Assembly (NCBI GenBank): GCA_963995505.1
Contig: OZ023187.1
Location: 2,735,501 to 2,799,500 of the forward strand
Direction: 5' to 3'
From: Hypericum androsaemum
Taxonomy: Eukaryota; Streptophyta; Magnoliopsida; Malpighiales; Hypericaceae
DNA: 64,000 nt
Below are positions 27,880 to 38,130 of this stretch, in pieces. A model generated the notes under the pieces. It made no database searches. It had not been told where the DNA came from and was given only the letters and a program-made list of their open reading frames with translations. The first letter of the stretch is position 1. Each line of letters opens with the position of its first letter. The translations under genes were made by a program, and so were the position numbers.

Positions 27880-29500
27880 GACCTGTGGTTCAAATTAGGA
27901 TTCAATTGGTAATTAGGATTAAAACATATTACTTTGATTGACTAATCGGGTTCAAGCCACATTAGTCCTATCAAAGTGTTTGAAATTTGAGTTATTTTAA
28001 AGCTTTTGCCATTATGATATTTTCATGTCATTAAACTCGTGTAACGGATTTCCTAAATTTTGCATTGTGCTTATTATCTTCTAAACTCATGTTTTGAGGG
28101 AGGGTAAATAATTTTTTTTTAAAAAAAATACTATTTCTTTGACTAATCCAAATTCAAGTTGTGTTGGTTCTAGTGGATCAAAGTGTTGGTCCTAATTTTA
28201 CATCGTATTTATTACTATCTAAACTTATCTTTTTAAGGAAGGATGAATAGATTTTTTTATGAAATATTATTTTGATTGACTAATCGGGGTTCAAATCGGG
28301 TTGGTCCTATCAAATTAAATTGTTAAAATTTTGTTTCAGTTCAAAAAAATGTACATTATGATATTTTAATTTCATTAAACTTGTGTAACTTTTCCTAAAA
28401 TTTGTATTGTACTTATTACTATCTAAAGTTATGCTTAAACGAAGGATAAATATAAAATTTTAAGAAATTATTATTTTAGTAACTAATTCGGGTTTAAATC
28501 ATGTTGATCTTATCAGATCAAAGTGTTATTGGAGTTATTTCAAAAGTTTTTTCATTATGATATTTTAATATTATTAAACTCGTGTAACGTATTTTCTATA
28601 AATAAAATTATTTTGATTGACTAATAGGGTTCAACTCGTGTTGGTCCAATCAAATTAAAGTGTTAGAGATTTGAGTTATTTTTTTAAATCCATTATGATA
28701 TCTTAATGTTATTAAACTCATGTAACATATTTCCTAAAATTCGTACTATTGCTACCTAGACTTAAAGGAAGGATACATGAGAAAATTTTAGAATATATTA
28801 TTTTATTGACTAGTCTGAGTCCATATCGAGTTGGTTCTATCAGATCTAATTGTTAGTTTTTTTCCATTATAATGTTTAATGTTATTAAACCCGTGTAACG
28901 AATTTCTTAAAATTTGCATTCTATTTTTTTTATCTAAACTTACGTTTTAAGGAACGATAAATACAAAAATTTAAGAAAATTTTATTTAGGTTGATTAATC
29001 GGAGTCGAAGTCCCGTTGGTCCTATCAAATCAAAATGTTAGAAATTTGACTTATTTCAAAAATTTTCTCATTATGAGATTTTAATATCATTAAACTCGTG
29101 TAACAAAATTTCTGAAATTCGGTTTGTACTTATTACTATTTAAACTTATGTTCGAAGGAAGGTTAAACACAAAATTTAAGCAAATATTATTTTAATTGAC
29201 TAGTTGAGATAGCAACGGGCATTTGACCTAGTAGCATAGGCGTTGTTTAACTTTAAGAAGATAAATGGTTCAATCATTGACATTTTAACTAGGTATAATA
29301 TTTACCTTCAAAAAAAATTGACTAGTTGAGATTGAAGTCATGCTGGTCCTACCAAATCAAAGAGTTAGAAATTTGAGTAATTTCAAAAGTTTTCCCTTAT
29401 CATATCACTATTTAAACTTACGTTTTAATGAACGATAAACAAAAAAAATTAATAAAATATTATTTCACTCACTAATCCGAATTCAGAGTATTTGAAATTT
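27880..29500 (+). repeat. Degenerate tandem repeat array, units about 140-210 bp
   Basis: A recurring unit contains the phrases TGATTGACTAATCGGGTTCAA, GGTCCTATCAAATCAAAGTG, CATTATGATATTTTAAT, ATTAAACTCGTGTAAC and CTTATTACTATCTAAACTTA, in the same order. The ATTAAACTCGTGTAAC anchor recurs near 28030, 28373, 28570, 28707, 28882 and 29089, with partial units between. Spacing is irregular because of indels. A SINE sits in the array at 29211. No coding potential is seen. Confidence 0.8.
29194..29332 (+). mobile_element. SINE with 16-17 bp target-site duplication
   Basis: A roughly 105-bp body (29211-29315) starts AGCAACGGGCATTTGACC, has an A-box-like GACCTAGTAGCATAGG and a B-box-like GGTTCAATCATT, and ends TTTACCTTCAAAAAA. 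It is flanked by AATTGACTAGTTGAGAT (29194-29210 and about 29316-29332). The internal Pol III boxes, A-tail and long flanking repeat together identify a SINE. Confidence 0.75.
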
Positions 29501-29702
29501 CAGAAACCCATAATAAAGGGCTGGCCCAATATAAATGGGCTCCCCAAATTGCAAGAACAGAAACCAAGCCCTAAAATCAGGCACTAAACAAGAAAAAATC
29601 CCAAATTCCCCCAACCTTTGACCTCTCCCCAAAGCCCGCGCGCCTCTTTCTACCCGGAAAGACGAAAGGGAGGAGCTTGCTTCTCAATTGGAAGGCGGCA
29701 AT
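29501..29702 (+). promoter_or_regulatory. Promoter and 5'UTR of MPP6
   Basis: Sequence turns more GC-rich near 29620-29690, just before the ATG. It contains GGGCTGGCCCAAT and AAATGGGCTC motifs (GGGCC/TGGGC type), which are frequent in promoters of plant RNA-processing and ribosome genes. No clear TATA box is seen. Confidence 0.4.
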
Positions 29703-31588
29703 ATGGCTAAACGAGAGCTCTCCAATACTTTGAAGAACTTGAAGGTATAGACCCAAAGATGCTTTTTTTTGCCCTATTTAATTGGCAGTTGTTATAATTG
29801 AGCTGTTTCTTTGGGTTAATTAGGTTGTATTTGAACTGGGTTTTGCTTATTTTGTTGAGAAAATTGTAAAGTTGCTTCCTTTTTCATGTGTTGGACAATT
29901 GGTTGGGTTTTTTTTTTGGGGTGAAGAAGTAATGTGTTTTGCTTCTGGTGGGATTAATAGTTTATGCAAAGGGCATCTAAGAGGGAGGAGAAGGTTGAGG
30001 AGATAGTAGAGGAGAAGCCTGTTGGGGATTTTCCTCCTGGTGTCACTAAAAAGTGGTATGTTTCTGAGTTTGTCTCTCTACTTTTATTTTCATGGTTGTT
30101 TGGTCATGGATTGGAGGTTGAGCTTAGAACAGAAGTGAACTTGTTCTTGGTGGCCTTTGCTCATGGGTTTGTGGTTCGAAATTAGTTTATGTTGGAGAAA
30201 TGCGAGGGTAACGCTGGTTACAAATGTGCTTGCCCTTCTCCTACCCTGGCATTCCCTGGAAGTGTTTGTGCACCCGGATGCCATTTTGTTATCTTCAACC
30301 CTATTTAGTCACCATTTCTTGTCGTCGATTTGCCCTTTTCTTTAAGAATCAGTTTGAATTCGGGACACTATGTAGTGTTACTGGCAGGCTTTTATTCCCG
30401 CTTCATAGTCAGAGTTGGCTGTTTCTGTCAGCTAGAGAATGAGTAGTCCACATTTTCTCAGTATGCTTGCTTGGTGCCCCAGTGTATTGTGCGCCTCGGT
30501 TTTTGGTTATTGGCTAAGGAATACCAAACCAAACCTTGTGTTTCCTAGTCTGTGCTCAAGGATAGTTATGTGATATATTATACAAATGAACGGCGATTGT
30601 ATCACCTTTTGTTTGCTTATGATAATTAGACTTCTGCAAACATGTTTGTATGGGTGATTCGGGTTCTATGTAACTGCATGCAGCATTGTGATAATGGAAG
30701 GGGATCCTCATCCTGGAGCAGTGTCAGGCCGGATGTCATTTGGGAGTTTCAAAACTTCTGCTGATGTGAGTATATGGGTCCTGCGACTGCACTTTTAAAC
30801 CGCCGACTAGTCTCCTCCTAAACTTTGTTTGTTGACCCCTGCTGTAATCCTTTACTTTCTTTTTAGTAATAAAGTTCGTAATTTAGTTTTAAAAAAAGGC
30901 TTTGTTTGTTGACCTCTGGTCACTGTGTAAAATCATATATCTTGGTAGAAACCCGATGAAGATGCGGCAGACCTTAATCAGGCTGGAGCATCCGGCATGG
31001 ATGACACTAACGAAGAAACATCTTTTAGGTTGGTGATTTTGATCTTCCCATTATCTTCGTTTTCTCTATATTATGGCTTTTCTTTCTGTGATTCATCCCT
31101 AGTCTTTCATATTTGGTAAGGATTTCTGGATTCAGCATGGACATGGTTTTGGTTCATGGACTTATATTGATACGGAAGGTTAAAAAAGTTATTCAAAAAT
31201 GTTATCCCATTGGGAAAAGAATACAAGATAAACCTGCCACGAGAATCAATTGTCATGTGAAAACTTTTTTTTTGTTGACAATTTTGCAAACTTTTTTAAA
31301 TCACGTTATCCTGATCTGCACCGTGGCAATTACAGGGAAAATGGATCTCCCATGGACGAGGCAGAAGGCTCAACCACTCCTAGAACAGATCCTGGATCGA
31401 ATGGAGACCACAAGAGGAAGAACTCCGAAGTAGCGGCAGAGACAGAAAAGCAGAACAAATCACCAGCATTAGTCCCAGATGGTCAACATTCTTCACCGAG
31501 TGGCAGAAAAAGACACTTCAAAAAACCAAAGCACGACAGGCTGGACTGGAACGTCCTGAGACGAAAACCTCAAAATAAACAAAGGTGA
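29703..31588 (+). CDS. MPP6: M-phase phosphoprotein 6 homologue (MPP6), nuclear exosome cofactor
   Basis: Family role: small nuclear protein that binds the RNA exosome and supports 3' processing and decay, notably of 5.8S rRNA precursors. Five exons join in frame: 29703-29744, 29961-30055, 30684-30765, 30949-31028 and 31336-31588, giving 183 residues. Seen: MAKRELSNTLKNLKFMQRAS, the strongly conserved N-terminus; CIVIMEGDPHPGAVSGRMSF, the second conserved block; a variable acidic middle; and a basic C-terminus with GRKRHFKKPKHDR and DWNVLR. Size and block order match plant MPP6. Intron 3 carries a short retro-insertion. No damage is seen in the coding part. Confidence 0.9.
30823..30918 (+). 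mobile_element. Short A-tailed insertion in MPP6 intron 3 with 19-bp direct repeats
   Basis: CTTTGTTTGTTGACCCCTG (30823-30841) recurs with one change at 30900-30918. The 58 bases between end in TTTTAAAAAAAGG. The pattern fits a 3'-end retro-insertion that has aged slightly. Confidence 0.55.
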
Positions 31589-32210
31589 GTTCAAAGTAGG
31601 ATACTGAATTCAAAATCCTAAAAATTTCTTCCCTATTAATTTTAAAGCCTAAAACATTTCCTTCAACCAAATTTTGCTCATGTTGTACCTTATTAGCAGT
31701 TCATTCTCTCTAGATATCACTCAATTAAAATAGTGGTTAAGGATTTCGGTCATGCAAACTCGTTAACTTTCAGGGTCTTAATGAGTTGCGTAATCTGTCT
31801 GCAGCAATGAATTTCTTTGTAAACTTTAATATGGATATCTCCTTAGCAGTCACTTTGTGCTAGAAACCACTTGTTTTGAGGATACACAACGATGACTTGT
31901 TAATCTGAATCATTGTTCACTTACAACACAAAGTGAGCTACCTTTTATTATATCAGCACTTCTCGTTCTAGGGGTTCACGTTCTCTCTCCTAGTGCGCCC
32001 TCGAGAACCATGTTGCCGGGACACTTGAGCCACCTCTTTTAAGCGGTGACAGATCCACGGTCTGGATCAAGCTCATCCTTTGCCTTGGATGTCGAAGGCA
32101 ACATATCGGCTCCTTTGCTTCGAGGGAGGCCGAGGTGTGAAATGGGATCCAGGCTATTATCTTCCTGGACTATAAGTAGCTCTTGCTCTAGAATCAGTTT
32201 TCCCTGCCCA
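31589..32210. other. MPP6 3' flank, no gene recognised
   Basis: 3'UTR and spacer. Short frames here have no recognisable domain. Confidence 0.4.
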
Positions 32211-32600
32211 ACTTGACGTGATCAGCACCTGGGGTGTGGAATTGGCACCTAATTGCCCCCCTGATGGCTCAAAATCATCCGACTCCTGCCGCGATATGGC
32301 CGTCACCGGTTTTGTTCATGACAAGTTGGGAATCACAAGCAAGGTATCGTTCGGACCCTTGTTAAGTGCGGAATTTGGATCCAACTTGATTCTAGCTAGA
32401 TCAAACCAGTTCCAGTTGACATGATCAGGATTCGGAGTGTGGAAATGAAACCTAATTGCCCCCCTTAATGGCTCGGATGCTCGTACCTGACTCGGCTAGA
32501 GATGCCTCTAGCCGAGCCAGGTACCATTCGGGCACTTGTTCAGTTTGGAATCAGGACTCTTGACTTGTTTCTTAGACCAAACCAATCTCAGTTATGGACC
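32211..32600 (+). repeat. Diverged tandem duplication, two units of about 190-205 bp
   Basis: Unit 1 (about 32211-32410) and unit 2 (about 32416-32600) share TTGACRTGATCAG, GGTGTGGAA, CCTAATTGCCCCCC, TTCGG.C.CTTGTT and AGATCAAACCA-like blocks in the same order. The origin is unknown; it may be part of a decayed transposable element. Confidence 0.6.
32484..32523. repeat. 18-bp hairpin with 4-nt loop
   Basis: TACCTGACTCGGCTAGAG (32484-32501) and CTCTAGCCGAGCCAGGTA (32506-32523) are inverted repeats with one mismatch, separated by ATGC. It lies inside unit 2 of the duplication. Confidence 0.8.
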
Positions 32601-35379
32601 TATATTGATACCTGCAAATCCATTCATGATTGGTCTAAAGGGCTTGTTATCAATATTTTTATCAAATTAGAGAGAGATTATCAAAAAGATTATTTCAGAG
32701 GGTTCTATGTATAACAAACGATCTCACTAGAGAAAAAATTTGAGTTTTTTTGTGGGCTTCCGGAACTTTGGTCCTTTATGGAGATTATCAATTTAAACAT
32801 GGGATTAATATGTACTTAAAACGGAAATTTAAGTACAGTACATGTATCATACCCGTACATACCGTGGAATAATCTACCAATTCATTTATTTAGATGTCAA
32901 TTTGAAAAAAATTAACAAGTCCAGATCAGTTAATTAATTTCCCCCTGTATCCAATTACTTCCATAAGCATCCAACCAAATCAAAAAATGATTAATTTTAC
33001 GGTGATCTTTCTATAAAATTGATACTATTTGAACCATTGATCTTTCAATAAAATTAAAAATGAATCATGCCAAATCCACCCTAAAAAAGTTATAGCCCAA
33101 CGGCACAAGACGCAATAAATATCTAAGAGGTGCAAAGTTTAAACTTTGGCAGTATCATGGTGTAATAATTTACTTTAATCACTATATCAAATTCAAATCA
33201 TCATTGTAAAATTTTCCGATCGAAAACAATGAATCCACCAATTGCAATCCATGAATCTTACCAAATTATATGTTTAATATTGTGTCAGGATGAGATCATT
33301 CAAGATGTGAGCAGTGAGTTCATCCTTCAATTTTGTGAATTAATTATCATATATACCAACATCTTTCTTGTCTCCCTAAAACACCAGCAATACCTGGCGT
33401 ATTAAAAAAGTGCATTTACTATTCTGGGTCTTGACCGAATAATACTTGGGATGCAAGAAATGGACGGGGTCGGAGATTCGGTGCACCTGGATAACACATT
33501 AAATAGAATTTATTTAAACCTGATATTGTTACGTGGAATTCGAGGAGTTGAATGGACCACAATAATTAATTTAAAAAAATCAGAACAAACAAACATACAG
33601 ATGGCGACAAGATGAAATATATAAGCGGATACGGTCTAGTCAATGAATCACTAAAATAAATATATAAATGTTGTCTTTACTTTATGAAGTTGAACCCAAA
33701 AAACTAGAGCCCAAAAAAGATTTTTACTGAGGTCTAATATCGAGTGTTTGAAAAGTTACAAGTTTGATAGATTGTAGCATAAAATTTTGAGGTTATCGTT
33801 TTATTTTCTAATTAAATCTAAATCTGAATTTACACTAGCCGGTCGGATAAGTATTTGGATATTGAGTTTTATCAAAGTTTAAAAAAAATCAATTTTTTCA
33901 CAATTTTACTTTTCAGAAAGTGCAGCCATCAAAAAATATTTTGGGATGAACTAAATTTGACAAATTTGTGGAGTCCACCAAATAATGTTTGATGCTTCAC
34001 AAGTCGAGAAGCTACTTACTTAATGGGTGTAGTAAAAGGTCATGGAATTGTCAAAAGGACAAGCAATTTTATGACCCACGTGAACCTTCAAGGAAGGAGA
34101 CTAGGATTGGGAAGAGCTGGCTTTATTCACATTATAATATACTCGTGTTCATACTATATGCTTGGAAAGCAAACCAGAATTAATGATGTTCAGACATATT
34201 ATTGTGTTTTTTTTTCGGTTTTCCACGTCTTGGCATACAATATCTCTAATCTCTAGCGGTTTAATTTAGTTCTAACATGAATTAACACGTTCAACCACTC
34301 GAATGAGCAACTTGGTTTTGTGATTTTGGAGTATTCGATACTATCTATCACTGTAATCGTTGTTTTTCTATGTACCTTATTGTAAGTCCTCATTAGAAAA
34401 TTTCCTAAAAGGTGAGTCATCCTGAAATTAATCCAAAGGTATGCAGGTTTAATTTTGGAGTTTTCTCAAAATATTTGTTTGCACCTTGATGATATAAATA
34501 CTTCAAATCAAATCACTTAACTCTTTCAAAATATATCATTAACAAAATATCACACTTATAATCCAACTTCTTACTTAATACAATGCTTCTAGGTCACACA
34601 TTTTAAAAAGGACATATTAGAGAAAGTGAATGTCGCCACATATATTGAATATGGCAAACTATACTTTCATCTCTGACATTTGATAAAATTTATGTTTGCA
34701 TCTCTGCATTTTCAGAAATAGGTACCGTGTAGTATATTTCGCCAATTTAAAGGAGGCCAGTTGTATCTTATCCAATATTTTTTTTGTGTCACCAATTTAT
34801 TATCACATCGATACTATCTTAGAGTTGAATAAATAACTTTATCTCTCTAAAAAATTATTTGTCCAATTTTAATTGTCTATCTCTATTGCTGTTGAACATT
34901 CTTTTATGGTGTCCTCGTTGACCTGACTAGCATCGAGTAAAATTGGACAGCTAGCCATCGCAGACTGCTGGGTTATGGAGGGATTGTTGGGTTAGAGAAG
35001 GAATTTTCTGTTGAGGCTTTAATTTTTGTAAGAGTTGTAATAGGATTGTACTATCAGTGCGTCTTTTTCTTTATAAATATCCGCCGTGTATCTAAAAAAA
35101 TAATGGAGAAATCCTGACTTGGCAGTACGTAGTCAATGTGACGAATTGAGTTAACGAATTGTCTGTTTTTTGTTTTAGTTATTCTTCGTAATTCCGGTGT
35201 AATTTCTAGGCGAAGTAGGACGAACCCAATGTGAAAAAAGAAGAAATTGTGTTCATCATGTGAACAGGGAGCTGAGTCCCTGTCACTGAGGTCCCCCATG
35301 AAGTCCTTTTTATGGGTGATCACAAAAAGTTGCAATAATTGCTAACCTCAGGTTCAGTTAATGGAGACGGTTGTATGAG
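32601..35379. other. Large AT-rich intergenic region
   Basis: No gene, structural RNA or bounded element was recognised. Around 34900-35095 the sequence ends in CGTGTATCTAAAAAAATAATG and could be the 3' end of an old non-LTR element, but no domain supports this. Confidence 0.4.
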
Positions 35380-35938
35380 TTTTTTTCCTACGGATTGTTA
35401 AAAAAAAGTCTTCCATCAATTTGGTGTGCTCGAAAAAAGTTCTACCAATTAAGTGTTGGTCAAAGAATGGCCATAAATAGTTGTTTCGTATTACTGCAAA
35501 ATGGCAGAATTCTGACGTTCTGTACATGAAAACGGTTAACAAATACCGTTCTTTGGTACAAACTGCGACTCACAATTATTCGCCCCGAACTTCGTAAACG
35601 GCTTGGCTCCGGCTTGGCTTACATTCTACGGCCAACAAGGGCCATTTTCTGGTAATCCAGTTGGCTCCAGAATTATCAACATTGTTGGTTGTAGAACGTA
35701 AGCCAAGCTGGAGCCAAGCCGTTTATGAAGTTCGAGACGAATAATTGCGAGTCACAGTTTGAACCGGAGAACGGTATTTGTTAACCGTTTTTATGTACAG
35801 AATGCCAGAATTCTGCCATTCTGCGGTGATACAAAACGGCTATATATGACTGTTCTCTGATCAACACCAAATTGGTAAAATTTTTCCCGAGGACACCAGA
35901 TTGGTGAAAGACTTTTTTTAACACCATGTAGGAAAAAA
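35380..35938. mobile_element. Foldback element: about 258-bp inverted arms, 44-bp loop
   Basis: The left arm (35380-35638) and right arm (35683-35938) are inverted copies. They share, for example, TTAACAAATACCGTT, GGCAGAATTCTG, AAAACGGTTAACAAATACC and CCAAGCYGGAGCCAAGCCG. Many substitutions separate the arms. Ends are T/A-rich (TTTTTTTCCTAC...GTAGGAAAAAAAA). I could not find a convincing target duplication. It is likely a foldback or MULE-type non-autonomous element. Confidence 0.7.
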
Positions 35939-35940
35939 AA

Positions 35941-36247
35941 TCTGAATTATATATCACTAACAATTTAAATCAACTAGCACAACAAAACTCTCAAATTCAA
36001 GTCATAAAAATACATCCTTGTTTAAATTTCATTAAAAAAGTTCGCAATTTTTTCTCGTTGTACGTGGTCGATTTTGAATGACAATGTCAAATATCATGTG
36101 GTTTTGGCAAAAGAGACCTAGAATAATCTTTGCAAGTGTAGCTGTAATGTTTAATAGTCTAATTGTGCTAAAGCGAAAAATGAAATATCTATTCTGAATG
36201 AGTAATTTAACTTTTCTTTAACATATTTTAACAAAAAGACACAAGCT
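35941..36247. other. AT-rich spacer between two foldback elements
   Basis: Nothing is recognised. Confidence 0.4.
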
Positions 36248-37371
36248 TTAGCAAATGGGTTATTTTCCGCAGTGGAGTTGAAAATTCTGACAATTCTGAA
36301 AATGGAGTTGTCAGTTAAAGTATTCCCTGTCTGGGGTTGGTTAGAAACCGCACAAAATATTGCGGTTTTGATTTGCAAAGAAACCGCACAAAATTGTGCG
36401 GTTTTTGGCAAAAACACAATTTTTTGTGCGGTTTCTTGCACAAGCTGAACATTTGGCTCCGGTTATCGGCTCGGCTCGTTGTCTACTTTTTTTTCTGATT
36501 ATTTGAAAAAACTTGTAATTATCTCGATTATTTGTAATGTTTATCTTTATTTTCGGTATTTGTAATAATCTTGAACCCTTCCGTATATACATTTTCTCTG
36601 TACCTCGAATAAAAATGCATATTTTTTTGCGTTTTAAGTTTTTAATGTGAAACACACGATTTGTTGAATTTTTTGGCCATATGTTTTTATGCAACATTCT
36701 AATTATGGCCTTGTGTTTTATGGGAAAGGGACACTCACTTTTTTCCCTGGTAATGTCGAAGGGATTATTGATGTGGTGAGATTGACCCCAACTAACTATA
36801 TCATATAAATATTAATTTCATATCTAAAAATTATTAGTCAGCTCAAATTTAGAGGCTGTAATTGTCATCACAAGATATGAACGTAATTGTCCATGTTTCT
36901 TGTACGTATTCGCGAGCATGTCATGGACATATAATTTTCTTTTAAGCATCTGAAAGAATCAAATGCCATACTACTCCATCTATTTTTAGCTAAAAAAGAC
37001 GCATTTTTATTCGAGGTACAGAGAAAATGTATATACGGAAGGGTTCAAGATTATTACAAATACCGAAAATAAAGATAAACATTACAAATAATCGAGATAA
37101 TTACAAGTTTTTTCAAATAATCAGAAAAAAAAATAGACAATGAGCCGAGCCGATAACCGGAGCCAAATGTTCAGCTTGTGCAAGAAACCGCAAAAAAAAT
37201 TGCGTTTTTGCCAAAAACCACACAATTTTGTGCGGTTTCTTTGCAAATCAAAACCGCAATATTTTATGCGGTTTCTAACCAACCCCAGACAGGGAATACT
37301 TTAACTGACAACTTCATTTTCGGAATTGTCAGAATTTTCAACACTACTGCAGAAAATAACCCTTAGCAAAT
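36248..37371. mobile_element. Non-autonomous Mutator-like element (MULE) with about 362-bp inverted repeats and 9-bp target duplication
   Basis: The element proper is 36257-37362. Arms 36257-36618 and 37001-37362 are near-identical inverted repeats, starting GGGTTATTTTC(C/T)GCAGT. A roughly 380-bp AT-rich loop without coding potential separates them. The direct repeat TTAGCAAAT is perfect on both sides (36248-36256 and 37363-37371). Very long inverted repeats plus a 9-bp duplication are the MULE hallmark. Within the arms, short motifs of the type AAACCGCA / TGCGGTTT recur. Confidence 0.9.
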
Positions 37372-38130
37372 TAGTAAATTGCTCCATTGATCACGGGAAA
37401 AAGAGACAAGTGTGCTCGAGAGAACTACAGTTACTTGTCAAAAGACAGCCAAGGAAAAGACACTTGGGGAGAAGCTATACCAAAAAATTGTTATTTTTTT
37501 TATTCAAATTTAAATTAATCGTAAAAATATCAATTGGTTTCAAAAAGAGTTAGGATACCAGTGTGTGTTTTTGTCATTCTTTGAGGTCCTGCTGGACTAA
37601 AAATTTGCTTAATAGTCTAGTGACTATCTAAAATATATCAGTTCATTTTGCAAAAGACAAAAATCTGGACCTATCTAATAAGGCTGTCTTCCATATGCAA
37701 GTCAAGTAAAATTCAAGAAATTTCACACAAAAAGAGAGTAAAATTCAGGATAAGCTCACTTATACCATAATCTTTGTTGTTAATCATACTCGAACCGAAC
37801 CAAAAGACTTCACAATAGGTTCCCTGTCCGACTAAGATAAGCTCGTGTTCTTGATCAAAATACTAACGAACACTTGTATCAACCGAAGTGAAAGTCAAAG
37901 ACCACATAATCAATTAAGACCACCAATTGATAGAGAAATTGGAAAAAAAGGCAATCCAGTACATTGATATTTTACAAGATTTAAAACCAATCAATTAAGC
38001 AATGCCCTTCAGGATCACTACTAAGTGATCCACAGCTACACCTATCTCGGTCTACTGCAACGACTAATCTTCTTCTAAGTACGGAAAGTCTAATACATCA
38101 TGATTCTAAGTAGGCTAACAAGCAAAATGG
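37372..38130. other. Intergenic, 3' flank of the first GRAS gene
   Basis: Presumed 3'UTR of the minus-strand GRAS gene at the right end. Nothing else is recognised. Confidence 0.45.

Noticed and set aside
36257..37362. MicroRNA precursor
   Set aside because: The arms are hundreds of bases long and nearly perfect, with a 9-bp target duplication. This is a transposon; a miRNA call would need small-RNA evidence.
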